Positions 1 to 8,560 are shown, counted from the stretch's first letter. The stretch is DNA of 64,000 nucleotides from Rhizorhabdus histidinilytica (GCF_900167915.1 NZ_FUYM01000002.1:248001-312000), one strand, 5' to 3'. Made by a program: numbers and translations. Notes: a model not told the origin generated them from the sequence alone.

Positions 1-78
1 CGGGCGATCGCCCCGGCTGCACGCCGACACCAGGGTCATGGCGACCAGCACCGAACCGAGAAGCAACTTAGACCGCAT
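1..78 (-). CDS. Putative lipoprotein, N-terminal fragment (runs off the left edge)
   Basis: Only the first 26 codons are inside the window. They read as a lipoprotein signal peptide: a short basic start (MRSK), a hydrophobic stretch, then a lipobox L-V-S-A-C with the lipidated cysteine at residue 20. The ATG lies inside the last codons of lspA, so the two genes overlap by 11 bases and are probably translationally coupled. Sphingomonads and related alphaproteobacteria often carry a DUF3035 (BamF-like) outer-membrane assembly lipoprotein directly after lspA. That is the likely identity here, but it is inferred from position only because the diagnostic part of the protein is missing. Confidence 0.7.
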   Translation of the reverse strand, partial: MRSKLLLGSVLVAMTLVSACSRGDRP

Positions 79-586
79 CGACATTCTCCGCAGGAACCTT
101 GGGCTCACGCACCAGCAGGGCGCGCAGCACCAGGATCAACACACCTATCGTAATCGCGGCGTCCGCGACATTGAAGACCAAAAAGGGATGCCAGTCGCCG
201 ATATGGGGATCGAGGAAGTCGGCGACATAGCCGAGCCGCGTCCGATCCGCGATGTTCCCGATCGCCCCGCCCAGCACCAGGCCGAGCGCGACCACGTCGC
301 CCTTCGCCTTTTCCCGCCAGATCCAGACGACGATCCCCACCGCGATCAACGCGGTGCCGGCGACCAGCAGCCAGCGTTCGCGATCGGACCCGGCGACCAG
401 GAAGCCCATCGACACGCCGTAATTCTCGACCCAGCGCAGGTCGAAGAAGCTGGTGATCTCGATCAGCCCGCGCTCCCGCAGCGCGACCGGGCCCATGATC
501 GCCCATTTGCTGATCTGGTCGAGCAGCAGCACGATGGCCGCAACGCCGAAGCCGAGCGGCCGGTGCAGGGTGCGCGCGTCAGCCAT
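68..586 (-). CDS. lspA: Lipoprotein signal peptidase (signal peptidase II)
   Basis: Integral inner-membrane aspartyl protease that removes the signal peptide from diacylglyceryl-modified prolipoproteins. The 172-residue length is normal for the family. Four hydrophobic segments are visible. The conserved family boxes are present: a conserved Asp23 near the first membrane segment, NIADR at residues 111-115 (catalytic Asp114) and FNVADA at 138-143 (catalytic Asp142). The ATG overlaps the end of ileS by 8 bases, the classic ileS-lspA arrangement, and the gene's own end overlaps a downstream lipoprotein gene, itself a probable substrate. Identification is secure. Confidence 0.97.
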   Translation of the reverse strand: MADARTLHRPLGFGVAAIVLLLDQISKWAIMGPVALRERGLIEITSFFDLRWVENYGVSMGFLVAGSDRERWLLVAGTALIAVGIVVWIWREKAKGDVVALGLVLGGAIGNIADRTRLGYVADFLDPHIGDWHPFLVFNVADAAITIGVLILVLRALLVREPKVPAENVDAV

Positions 587-3440
587 TCACCACCGTGTCG
601 CAGCGGTCGCACAGCGCGCCGTCGCTCGCGACCTCGGGCAGGTGGCGCCAGCAGCGGCCGCATTTCTCGGCTTCGGTCTTGCTCACCTCGAAGGCGATCG
701 GATCGCTGCCCTCGGCCAGGCTGGCGACGGCCGGATCGCCGTCGACCACCTCGACCTTGGCGACGATGCCGATCTCGCTCAGGTCGACCGAGCGCAGCAA
801 CGCGGCTTCGCCCGGATCATAGCTGATCGCGGCGACGTCGACCTCGAGGCTGGAGCCGATCACCTTGTTGCGGCGGAGCGGCTCGATCTCGCCGGTCAGC
901 TTGGTGCGGTAGCGGCGCAGCAGTTCCCAGCGCATCCGCAGGTCGTCGTCCTTCCAGCCGGCATCGACCTCGGGCCAGGTCAGCAGGTGGACCGATCCGC
1001 CGTCCGGGTAGCGGGTGCCCCATACCTCCTCGGCGGTGAAGCAGAGGATCGGAGCGGCATAGCGGACCAGCGCGTGGAACAGCGTGTCGAGCACGGTGCG
1101 ATAGGCGCGCCGCTTCGGGTCCGACGGCGCGTCGCAGTAGAGCGAATCCTTGCGGATGTCGAAGAAGAAGGCCGACAGGTCGTTGTTCGCGAAGTCGCTC
1201 AGCGCGCGGGCATAGCGGTTGAACTCGAACGCCGCGGTCGCGTCCTTGAGCTCGGCGTCGAGGGTCGCGAGCAGGTGGAGGACGTAGCGCTCCAGCTCGG
1301 GCATCGCCGCCGGCGCCACCTTCTCCCCGTCGCTGAAGCCTTCGAGCGCGCCGAGCAGGTAGCGGAAGGTGTTGCGCAGCTTGCGATAGGCGTCCGACGT
1401 GCCGGCCAGGATCTCCTTGCCGATGCGGACGTCCTCGAAATAGTCGGTCGAGGCGACCCACAGGCGCAGGATGTCGGCGCCGCTCTCGTTGATGATCTTG
1501 AGCGGATCGACGACGTTGCCGACGCTCTTCGACATCTTGCGGCCCTGGCCGTCGAGGGCGAAGCCGTGGGTCAGCACCGCGTCATAGGGCGCACGGCCGC
1601 GCGTGCCGCAGCTTTCGAGCAGCGACGACTGGAACCAGCCGCGATGCTGGTCCGACCCTTCGAGATAGAGGTCGGCGCGGACGCCGACGCCGTAGCGCGC
1701 CTCGATCGTGAAGGCATGGGTCGATCCCGAATCGAACCAGACGTCGAGGATGTCGTTGATCGGCTCGTAGTTCGCCGCGTCGTAGCCGGGGCCGAGCAGT
1801 TGCTGATGGTCGGCGGTGAACCAGGCGTCGGCGCCGCCGGCCTCGAACGCCGCGATGATCCGCGCGTTGACCGCCGGATCGCGCAGATAGTCGCCGGTCT
1901 TGCGGTCGACATAGAGCGCTATCGGCACGCCCCAGGCGCGCTGGCGGCTGATCACCCAGTCGGGGCGGCCCGACACCATCGCATGGATGCGGTTGCGCGC
2001 CTTCTCGGGCACCCAGCGGGTCCGCTCGATCGCGTCGAGCGCGGTTTCGCGCAGCGTCACGCCGTTGCCGCGTGCATGGCCGACGGGGTCGCTCGCATCG
2101 ACGATCGGGGTCGCGGCGTCGCCGTCGATGCTCCGGTCCATGGGGATGAACCATTGCGGGGTGCAGCGGAAGATCACCTTGGCCTTGGACCGCCAGCTAT
2201 GCGGATAGCTGTGCTGGAAATCGGCGCTCGCCGCCAGCAGCGCGCCGGCCTCGCGCAGGTCGGCGCAGATCGGGCCTTCCGGCCCGTTGAACTTGGGATT
2301 GATCACCGATCCCTGGCCGCCGAGCCATCCCCAGTCGGCGCGATACTTGCCGTCGCCCTCGACCGCGAACACCGGATCGATGCCATGTTCCTTGCACAGG
2401 AAGAAGTCGTCCTCGCCATGGTCGGGCGCCATATGGACGAGGCCGGTGCCGGCGTCGGTGGTGACGAAGTCGCCGGCCAGCAGCGGGCGCGGCCGGGCGA
2501 AGAAGCCGCCGAGCCCGTGCATCGGGTGACGGGCGACGGTGCCGGCGAGGTCCTTACCGGTGAAGTGACGATCGGTCTGCGTCACGTCGCCGATGCGCGC
2601 GCTTACCGAGCTGACGAGATCGGCGGCGATCAGCAGGCGGCGGCCATCCTTTTCTACCAGTGTATATTCGACCTCTGGTCCATAGGCGAGCGCCTGGTTG
2701 ACCGGGATCGTCCACGGCGTGGTCGTCCAGATCACTGCATCGGCGCCGACCAGGTCGGGGATCTTGCTCTCGACGATCTCGAAGGCGACGTCGATCTGGG
2801 TCGAGACGATGTCCTCATATTCGACCTCGGCGTCGGCGAGGGCGGTCTTCTCGACCGGGGACCACATCACCGGCTTGGCGCCGCGATAGAGCTGGCCGCT
2901 CTCGGCGAACTTGAGCAGCTCGCCGACGATCGCCGCCTCGGCCGCGAAGTTCATGGTCAGATAGGGATCGTCCCAGTCGCCGTCGACGCCAAGCCGCTTG
3001 AACTGCTCGCGCTGCACGCCGACCCATTTCTCGGCATAGGCGCGGCATTCGGCGCGGAACTGGACGGGATCGACCTCGTCCTTGTTCAGCTTCTTGGCGC
3101 GATAGGCCTCCTCGACCTTCCATTCGATCGGCAGGCCGTGGCAGTCCCAGCCGGGGACATAGGGCGCATCCTTGCCGAGCAGCGACTGGCTGCGGACGAT
3201 GATGTCCTTCAGCACCTTGTTCATCGCATGGCCCATATGGATGTCGCCATTGGCGTAGGGCGGGCCATCGTGCAGGATGAAGCGCGGCTGGCCGGCGCGG
3301 GTCTCGCGCAGCTTGCCGTAGAGGTCCTCGGCCGCCCATTTCGCCAGGATCGCCGGCTCCTTCTGGGCCAGGCCGGCCTTCATCGGGAAATCGGTCTTCG
3401 GCAGGAAGACGGTGTCGCGGAAATCGGGTGCGTCGGTCAT
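579..3440 (-). CDS. ileS: Isoleucyl-tRNA synthetase
   Basis: Class I aminoacyl-tRNA synthetase that charges tRNA-Ile and edits mischarged valine. I chose the ATG giving the N-terminus MTDAPDFRDTVF, because the upstream in-frame residues run into a repeat element and do not look like the family; this gives about 953 residues. The HIGH signature is PYANGDIHMGH at residues 61-71 and the KMSKS loop appears as GRKMSKSVGN about two thirds along. The long CP1 editing insertion lies between them. The C-terminus carries a four-cysteine zinc knuckle (CGRC...CDRC), as in the zinc-containing bacterial enzymes. It is cotranscribed with lspA (8-base overlap) and probably ribF. Confidence 0.98.
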   Translation of the reverse strand: MTDAPDFRDTVFLPKTDFPMKAGLAQKEPAILAKWAAEDLYGKLRETRAGQPRFILHDGPPYANGDIHMGHAMNKVLKDIIVRSQSLLGKDAPYVPGWDCHGLPIEWKVEEAYRAKKLNKDEVDPVQFRAECRAYAEKWVGVQREQFKRLGVDGDWDDPYLTMNFAAEAAIVGELLKFAESGQLYRGAKPVMWSPVEKTALADAEVEYEDIVSTQIDVAFEIVESKIPDLVGADAVIWTTTPWTIPVNQALAYGPEVEYTLVEKDGRRLLIAADLVSSVSARIGDVTQTDRHFTGKDLAGTVARHPMHGLGGFFARPRPLLAGDFVTTDAGTGLVHMAPDHGEDDFFLCKEHGIDPVFAVEGDGKYRADWGWLGGQGSVINPKFNGPEGPICADLREAGALLAASADFQHSYPHSWRSKAKVIFRCTPQWFIPMDRSIDGDAATPIVDASDPVGHARGNGVTLRETALDAIERTRWVPEKARNRIHAMVSGRPDWVISRQRAWGVPIALYVDRKTGDYLRDPAVNARIIAAFEAGGADAWFTADHQQLLGPGYDAANYEPINDILDVWFDSGSTHAFTIEARYGVGVRADLYLEGSDQHRGWFQSSLLESCGTRGRAPYDAVLTHGFALDGQGRKMSKSVGNVVDPLKIINESGADILRLWVASTDYFEDVRIGKEILAGTSDAYRKLRNTFRYLLGALEGFSDGEKVAPAAMPELERYVLHLLATLDAELKDATAAFEFNRYARALSDFANNDLSAFFFDIRKDSLYCDAPSDPKRRAYRTVLDTLFHALVRYAAPILCFTAEEVWGTRYPDGGSVHLLTWPEVDAGWKDDDLRMRWELLRRYRTKLTGEIEPLRRNKVIGSSLEVDVAAISYDPGEAALLRSVDLSEIGIVAKVEVVDGDPAVASLAEGSDPIAFEVSKTEAEKCGRCWRHLPEVASDGALCDRCDTVVNG

Positions 3441-3457
3441 CAACATCATCTCAAATC

Positions 3458-3557
3458 CGCTCATCCTGAGGAGGGACTGAGCTTTGGCGAAGGCCCGTCT
3501 CGAAGGATCCTTCGAGACGCCATTTCGCCTTCGCTCAATGGCTCCTCAGGATGAGCG
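3458..3557. repeat. Nested inverted-repeat (REP-like) element between ribF and ileS
   Basis: The outer arms are 16-bp perfect inverted copies at 3458-3473 (cgctcatcctgaggag) and 3542-3557. At the centre, 3496-3519 is a perfect 24-bp palindrome around a GGATCC core. Between them, partially complementary 'gcgaaggc' and 'gccttcgc' motifs extend the pairing, so the whole 100 bp can fold as one long interrupted hairpin. 'CATCCTGAGGA' ends are common in dispersed intergenic repeats of alphaproteobacteria. It lies between two same-strand genes and could act as a partial terminator or mRNA stabiliser. Confidence 0.75.
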
Positions 3558-3579
3558 GTGTAAACGGGCGGGTCAGGCC

Positions 3580-4521
3580 CTACGCGACCGGGCTTGAGGC
3601 GGCAAGTATCCGCTTCGCCTCGGCGCAGTCCTTGTCCATCTGCGCGGTCAGCGCCTCGAGGCTGTCGAACTTCGCCTCCGGGCGGATATAGGCGATCATC
3701 TCGACCTCGATGCACTGGTCATAGAGGCTTTCGGCGAAGTCGAAGAAATAGGCCTCGAGCAGTTCCTTGGGCGGATCGAAGGTCGGCCGGACGCCGAGAT
3801 TGGCGGCGCCGTCGAGCACCCGCCCGTCGGACAGCAGCCCGCGCACCGCGTAGATGCCGTATTTCGGGCGGAGATAGCGGCCCATCGCGATGTTGGCGGT
3901 CGGGAAGCCGATGGTGCGGCCCAGCTTGTCGCCATGCTGGACCTTGCCCTGGATGCGGAATGGGCGGGTCAGCAGGCGCGCCGCCTCGACCGGATCGCCG
4001 GCGACCAGCGCCTCGCGGATGCGGCTCGAAGAGATCGGACCGCGTTCGTCGCTGACCGGGCCGATCGCCTGCGCGGTCAGGCCGTGGGCGGCGCCGATCT
4101 CGGCCAGCACGCGGACATTGCCGGCGCGGCCCTTGCCGAAGGTGAAGTCCTCGCCGGTGACGACATGGGCGGCGCCCGCACGACCGATCAGCCATTCGGT
4201 GATGAAATCGGGGGCGGAGACGTTGGCGAGCCGCTGGTTGAACTCGAACACCAGCATCGCGTCCGCGCCGGCCTGTTCGAACAGGGCGGCGCGCTGGTCG
4301 AGCGAGGTCAGGCGGAAAGGCGGCGCGTCGGGCCGGAAGAAGCGGACCGGGTGCGGATCGAAGCTGGCGACGAGCACCGGGCGCCCGGTCGCGCGGCCAT
4401 GCGCCACCGCCGCGCCGACGACCGCCTGATGCCCCCTATGGAAGCCGTCGAAATTCCCCAACGCCACCACGCTTCCGCGCAGATGCTCGGGAAGCGGGCG
4501 GTCGCACGTCAGCCGATCCAT
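3580..4521 (-). CDS. ribF: Bifunctional riboflavin kinase / FAD synthetase
   Basis: Converts riboflavin to FMN and then FAD. The N-terminal adenylyltransferase domain (about residues 15-165) shows the nucleotidyltransferase signature GNFDGFHRGH. The C-terminal flavokinase domain (about 180-305) carries GFPTANI and KYGIYAVRG, the family's ATP/flavin-binding segments. The length of 313 residues is standard. It sits upstream of ileS on the same strand with a palindromic repeat between them, and 60 bases downstream of folA. The neighbouring order thyA-folA-ribF-ileS-lspA suggests one long cofactor/housekeeping transcription unit. Confidence 0.97.
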   Translation of the reverse strand: MDRLTCDRPLPEHLRGSVVALGNFDGFHRGHQAVVGAAVAHGRATGRPVLVASFDPHPVRFFRPDAPPFRLTSLDQRAALFEQAGADAMLVFEFNQRLANVSAPDFITEWLIGRAGAAHVVTGEDFTFGKGRAGNVRVLAEIGAAHGLTAQAIGPVSDERGPISSSRIREALVAGDPVEAARLLTRPFRIQGKVQHGDKLGRTIGFPTANIAMGRYLRPKYGIYAVRGLLSDGRVLDGAANLGVRPTFDPPKELLEAYFFDFAESLYDQCIEVEMIAYIRPEAKFDSLEALTAQMDKDCAEAKRILAASSPVA

Positions 4522-4581
4522 GGGGGCGCTATAGAAAGTGCGGCGGCTTCACGCAATTAGCGGGCAGGGGCGACCTGCGAT

Positions 4582-5070
4582 TTACCGCCGCCGCAGGGTG
4601 ACGAAGGCGAAGGCGGGCTTCCCGTCTGCTGCGGGATGCGCCTCGCGGGCGTCCTCGCGCCATTCGGCGGGGTCGAAGGCGGGGACGACGGTGTCGCCTT
4701 CGGGCGCGTCGTCGACTTCGGTCAGCTCGATCCGGTCGGCGCGCGGCAACAGCAGCGCGTAGATTTCGGCGCCGCCGACCACCGACAGGCGATCGGCATC
4801 GGCCAGCGCGATCGCGGCATCCACGCTATGGGCGACCTCGGCGCCCCCGGCACGCCAGCCGCGATCGCGGGTCAGCACGATGTGGCGGCGTCCCGGCAGT
4901 AGCCCGGGGAGACTTTCAAAGGTCTTGCGTCCCATCAGCATTGGCGCGCCCTGGGTCAGCGCCTTGAAATGCTTCAGGTCGGCGGGAATGCGCCAGGGCA
5001 GGTCGCCGTCGCGCCCGATCACCCCATTGCGCGCGCGGGCGAGGACGAAAACGATCTCGGGCCGGCTCAC
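4582..5070 (-). CDS. folA: Dihydrofolate reductase
   Basis: NADPH-dependent reduction of dihydrofolate to tetrahydrofolate. The 162-residue protein has the expected N-terminal active-site loop (ARNGVIGRDGDLPW, with the conserved Trp and an Asp two helical turns later in IPADLKHF), the cofactor-binding MLMGRKTFESLP and HIVLTRD segments, and VVGGAEIYALLLP near the C-terminus. The start is a GTG whose last bases form the thyA stop codon (GTGA overlap). The coupled thyA-folA pair makes functional sense because thymidylate synthase produces the dihydrofolate this enzyme recycles. Confidence 0.97.
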   Translation of the reverse strand: MSRPEIVFVLARARNGVIGRDGDLPWRIPADLKHFKALTQGAPMLMGRKTFESLPGLLPGRRHIVLTRDRGWRAGGAEVAHSVDAAIALADADRLSVVGGAEIYALLLPRADRIELTEVDDAPEGDTVVPAFDPAEWREDAREAHPAADGKPAFAFVTLRRR

Positions 5071-5993
5071 ACCGCCACCTCGGCCTTGATGTGCGGGTGG
5101 GGATCATAGCCCTCGATCACGAAGTCCTCGGGCGCGTAGGCGAACATGCTCGACGGCCTGCGGGCGAAGGTGAGCCTGGGGAAGGCGCGCGGCGTGCGAG
5201 ATAGCTGCTCCTCGACCAGATGGCCGTGGTTCGAATAGACATGGGTATCGGCGCCCATCCACACCAGCTCGCCCGGCTCCAGGTCGGCCTGCTGCGCGAG
5301 CATGCGGATCAGCACCGCCGCCTCGAAGATGTTGAACGGGAAGCCGAGGCCGAGGTCGCACGAGCGCTGGTAGAGGATGCCCGACAGCCGCCCGCCCGCG
5401 ACATGATATTGATAGGTCATGTGGCAGGGCGGCAGCGCCATCCCCGGCAGCTCGGGCACGTTCCAGCCGGTGAAGATCAGCCGACGCGAACTGGGGTTGG
5501 TGCGCAGCATCTCGACCAGCTCGGCGATCTGGTTGATGCCTTTCTCCTCGCGCCGGAACAGCCCGTCGCCGACCTGGGTATAGCGCGGCCAGTCGACCCA
5601 TTGCTTGCCGTAGACGGGACCGAGGTCGCCCCACTCGGCGGCGAAGGCGGGATCGTCGATGATCCGCTGCTCGAAGGCGTCGCGGTCGATCGCCTCCCCG
5701 GTCGCCTTGCGATATTTGTCGAGCGGCCAGTCGGTCCAGATATGGACGTTCTGCATCACTAGCGGGCGGATGTTGGTATCGCCCGACAGGAACCAGATCA
5801 GTTCCTTGATCGCCGATTTCCAGAAGATCTTCTTGGTGGTGATCAGCGGCACCGTGCCGTCCGACAGGTTGAACCGCATGGTCACCCCGAACAGCGATCT
5901 GGTCCCCACGCCGGTGCGGTCGACCCGCTCGTCGCCGCCATACCAGGCGCGCGCCATGGCATCGAGATATTGCTGTTCGGGATGTTCGGTCAT
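5067..5993 (-). CDS. thyA: Thymidylate synthase
   Basis: Methylates dUMP to dTMP with methylenetetrahydrofolate. The 308-residue sequence is ThyA-type rather than flavin-dependent ThyX. The catalytic cysteine is in ALPPCHMTYQYH (Cys190), the dUMP phosphate-binding Arg is in DRTGVGTRSLFG, and the substrate segments QRSCDLGLGFPFN and YSNHG are present. It contains an insertion around residues 95-130 compared with the shortest bacterial forms. It overlaps folA by four bases and looks like the first gene of the minus-strand unit reaching the left window edge; the upstream gap holds a palindrome-capped repeat. Confidence 0.97.
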   Translation of the reverse strand: MTEHPEQQYLDAMARAWYGGDERVDRTGVGTRSLFGVTMRFNLSDGTVPLITTKKIFWKSAIKELIWFLSGDTNIRPLVMQNVHIWTDWPLDKYRKATGEAIDRDAFEQRIIDDPAFAAEWGDLGPVYGKQWVDWPRYTQVGDGLFRREEKGINQIAELVEMLRTNPSSRRLIFTGWNVPELPGMALPPCHMTYQYHVAGGRLSGILYQRSCDLGLGFPFNIFEAAVLIRMLAQQADLEPGELVWMGADTHVYSNHGHLVEEQLSRTPRAFPRLTFARRPSSMFAYAPEDFVIEGYDPHPHIKAEVAV

Positions 5994-6016
5994 GGGAGAG
6001 GGGGTAGCCGCTTACC

Positions 6017-6155
6017 CCCCTCCCTTTCAAGGGAGGGGCAGGGGAGGGTGGCGAGCGTAGCGAGCCTCCCCGGTCGTCCCGCGGAACGCCGCCAAGGGGC
6101 ATCGAGCCCTTTGGCTTCGTCACCCACCCCAGGCCCCTCCCTTGAAAGGGAGGGG
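6017..6155. repeat. Palindrome-capped intergenic element, copy 1
   Basis: A 139-bp element between divergent thyA and xth. Each end is a near-perfect 22-bp palindrome of the form CCCCTCCCTT...AAGGGAGGGG (6017-6038 and 6134-6155). The interior contains 'ggtggcgagcgtagcgagcc' and 'gtcgtcccgcggaac'. Closely similar ends and interior recur at 8570-8709 in the same orientation and at 48603-48746 in the opposite orientation, so this is a dispersed repeat family. No coding capacity was seen. Confidence 0.75.
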
Positions 6156-6207
6156 ATTTTCTGGGGCCACTTCCTTTCGCCCCGCCCGCTCGCTACATCG
6201 CCCGCCT

Positions 6208-6999
6208 ATGGCAAAGCTCAAGATAGCGTCCTGGAACATCAACTCGGTCCGCGCCCGCATCGATATCGTCAGGCAGTTCCTGGAGGAGCAGCAGGTCGAC
6301 ATCCTCTGCCTGCAGGAGACCAAGGTCCGCGACGACACCTTCCCGTTCGGGATGTTCCGCGATCTCGGCTATGATCATTTCGAGATCAACGGCCAGCCGA
6401 TGCACCATGGCGTGGCGATCATCTCGAAGCTGCCGCTGCACGACAATGGCCGGCACGACTGGCAGGACAATGGCGAGGCGCGCCATGTCGGGGTGCGGCT
6501 CGATTGCGGCATCCGGCTGGAGAATGTCTATGTGCCGGCTGGCGGCGACATTCCCGATCGTGATCTCAATCCGAAGTTCGGCCAGAAGCTCGACTTCCTC
6601 GGCCGCATGATCCGCTGGTCGGAGGAGCTGAAGGAGCCGACGCTGCTGGTCGGCGACTTCAACATCGCACCGCTGGAATGCGACGTGTGGAGTCACAAGC
6701 AACTCCTCGACGTCGTCAGCCACACGCCGATCGAGGTCGAGACGCTCGGCCGGCTCCAGGCGAGCCACGACTGGGTCGACCTGGGCCGCAGCTTCGTACC
6801 GCCGCCGGCGCGGCTCTACACCTGGTGGAGCTATCGCGCGCAGGACTGGGCGGCGTCCGATCGCGGGCGGCGGCTCGACCATATGTGGGCCAGTCCCGAG
6901 GTCGCGAAGCTCGCCACCGACCATTATGTCTGCGAGCCGTGCCGGTCGTGGATCAGGCCGTCCGACCACATCCCCCTCATCACCGAGCTCGACGTGTGA
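6208..6999 (+). CDS. xth: Exodeoxyribonuclease III (AP endonuclease)
   Basis: Endonuclease/exonuclease/phosphatase-fold enzyme for base excision repair at abasic sites. The start chosen is the ATG at 6208, giving MAKLKIASWNINSVRAR, which matches the usual N-terminus; in-frame codons further upstream are within the repeat element. Family residues seen: Asn in SWNINSVRAR, Glu in CLQETK, the GDFNIAP box with catalytic Asp and Asn, and the C-terminal SDHIPLI with the catalytic His. Length 263 residues. Its stop codon overlaps the GTG start of the next gene. Confidence 0.96.
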   Translation: MAKLKIASWNINSVRARIDIVRQFLEEQQVDILCLQETKVRDDTFPFGMFRDLGYDHFEINGQPMHHGVAIISKLPLHDNGRHDWQDNGEARHVGVRLDCGIRLENVYVPAGGDIPDRDLNPKFGQKLDFLGRMIRWSEELKEPTLLVGDFNIAPLECDVWSHKQLLDVVSHTPIEVETLGRLQASHDWVDLGRSFVPPPARLYTWWSYRAQDWAASDRGRRLDHMWASPEVAKLATDHYVCEPCRSWIRPSDHIPLITELDV

Positions 7000-8057
7000 G
7001 CGGCGCGCGGGCGGCGGCGCGCGCGATCGACGCGCTCAAGCGGGGCTGGCCGGTCGCGGTGACGGCCGGCGACGGCCGGCTGGTCGTGCTCGCGATCGAG
7101 ACCGCCAACGACGTGACCCTCGCCGATTTCGACGGATCGGCTCCGGCCGACGTGCTGCTGTCCGCGGCGCGTGCGGTTACCCTCAATCTCGCCAACCAGC
7201 GCGAGGCGGCGAGTCCCGCCTGCCCGGCGCTGGTCGAGCGGGTGCCGTGGATCGACCTGCCGACGGCGGTCGCGCTCGCCGATCCGGTGCGCGACCTGGC
7301 GACACCGCTGAAGGGGCCGTTCCGCGCCAAGGCGGTCGAGGCGCCCCAGGCCGCCGCCGCGGCGCTGCGCCTCGCCCGGCTTTCGGGGCTGCTGCCGGCG
7401 CTGTTCGTCCGTACGGACGGCCCGGTCGAGGCTGAGGTCGCGGCGGAGGCGCTCGACGATTATGAAGACCCCGCGCACCTCGTCATCGCCTCGCAGGCGC
7501 GGCTGCCGGTCGCGGTCAGCGAGAAGGCCGAGATCGTCGCCTTCCGCCATGTCGCCGACGCCGCCGAGCATGTCGCGCTGATCATCGGCACCCCCGACGG
7601 CACCCCGCCGCTCGTCCGCCTGCACAGCGAATGCCTGACGGGCGACGTGCTCGGATCGCTCAAATGCGATTGCGGGCCGCAGCTTGCAGGGGCGCTCGCG
7701 GCGATGACCCAGGCGAGCTGGGGCATATTGCTCTACCTGCGCCAGGAAGGGCGCGGCATCGGCCTGATCAACAAGCTGCGCGCCTATGCGCTGCAGGACC
7801 AGGGCTTCGACACGGTCGACGCCAATCTCCGCCTCGGCTTCGGCGTCGACGAGCGCGACTTCCGGGTGGCGGCGCGGATGCTGTCGCTGCTCGGCCAGGC
7901 CGAAGTGCGGCTGATGACCAACAATCCGCAGAAGGTCGAAGGGCTCGAGGCCGCCGGTATCCGTGTCGCCGAGCGGGTGCCGCACCGGATGGGCGAGAAC
8001 CCGCATAACAGCGCCTATCTGGCGACCAAACGCGACCGCACCGGCCATGTGCTGTGA
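6996..8057 (+). CDS. ribA: GTP cyclohydrolase II with long N-terminal extension
   Basis: Opens the imidazole ring of GTP at the first step of riboflavin synthesis. The catalytic domain occupies about residues 175-353. The zinc ligands are Cys213, Cys224 and Cys226 in HSECLTGDVLGSLKCDCG, followed by RQEGRGIGL and a C-terminal NPHN motif. The GTG start overlaps the xth stop (GTGA) and is the only sensible start. The first 170 residues have no recognisable active-site motif. They could be a degenerate DHBP-synthase-like domain of the kind found in RibBA fusions, but that is a guess from position. Stand-alone GTP cyclohydrolase II is normally about 200 residues. Confidence 0.93.
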   Translation: MSGARAAARAIDALKRGWPVAVTAGDGRLVVLAIETANDVTLADFDGSAPADVLLSAARAVTLNLANQREAASPACPALVERVPWIDLPTAVALADPVRDLATPLKGPFRAKAVEAPQAAAAALRLARLSGLLPALFVRTDGPVEAEVAAEALDDYEDPAHLVIASQARLPVAVSEKAEIVAFRHVADAAEHVALIIGTPDGTPPLVRLHSECLTGDVLGSLKCDCGPQLAGALAAMTQASWGILLYLRQEGRGIGLINKLRAYALQDQGFDTVDANLRLGFGVDERDFRVAARMLSLLGQAEVRLMTNNPQKVEGLEAAGIRVAERVPHRMGENPHNSAYLATKRDRTGHVL

Positions 8058-8560
8058 GCGGCATCCGCGTCGATAGCGCGGCGCTGACCCTCACCGGGCC
8101 GGACGGGCGGACGATCCGCTGCGCGATCGGCCGCTCGGGCGCCTGCCCGGCCGGGGAGAAGCGCGAGGGTGACGGCAGGACCCCGCTCGGCCGCTGGCCG
8201 ATCCGGACGGTGCTGTTCCGCCCCGGCCATGCCGCGCCGCCGGCGGGCATGTCCTTGCCGTGGCGCTGGGTGCGGCCCGACGACGGCTGGTCGGACGATC
8301 CTGCCGATCCCGCATATAACCGTCCGGTGCGGCATCCCCATGCCTATTCGGCGGAGCGGCTGGTGCGCGACGACGGCGCCTATGACGTGATCGTCGTGCT
8401 GGGCCACAATGATGCCCCGCCGGTTTCGGGCATGGGCAGCGCGGTGTTCCTCCATTGCAGCGAGGGACGGCCGACCGCTGGTTGCGTGGCGGTGGAGAAG
8501 GGGGCGTTGCTGGCGTTGTTGCCGCTGCTTGGGCCGGGTGACGCGGTGGGGATCGTGTGA
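8054..8560 (+). CDS. YkuD-fold (L,D-transpeptidase family) protein
   Basis: 168 residues with the YkuD catalytic signature: His134 in FLHC and Cys144 in the TAGCVAV segment, i.e. the family pattern H...T-x-GC. It starts with GTG overlapping the ribA stop (GTGA), the second such overlap in this three-gene unit. Enzymes of this family make 3-3 cross-links in peptidoglycan or attach lipoproteins, and act in the periplasm. This protein has no visible signal peptide or membrane segment: the N-terminus MSGIRVDSAALTL is mildly polar. It may be exported by another route, have an extra upstream start that I cannot see, or have a cytoplasmic substrate. Confidence 0.88.
   Translation: MSGIRVDSAALTLTGPDGRTIRCAIGRSGACPAGEKREGDGRTPLGRWPIRTVLFRPGHAAPPAGMSLPWRWVRPDDGWSDDPADPAYNRPVRHPHAYSAERLVRDDGAYDVIVVLGHNDAPPVSGMGSAVFLHCSEGRPTAGCVAVEKGALLALLPLLGPGDAVGIV

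Noticed and set aside
453-3554. A 1033-codon open frame antisense to ileS
   Set aside because: High-GC antisense frames stay open because of codon bias on the real strand. The translation is low-complexity Arg/Ala/Asp/Gly without motifs, while the ileS strand shows every synthetase signature.
6678-6995. ribA start upstream inside xth
   Set aside because: The upstream extension is an alternative frame of xth. The GTGA overlap gives a natural start.
6900-7000. FMN riboswitch before ribA, or before ribF near 4520
   Set aside because: ribA overlaps xth, leaving no leader, and the 60-base gap before ribF has no RFN-like multi-stem pattern.
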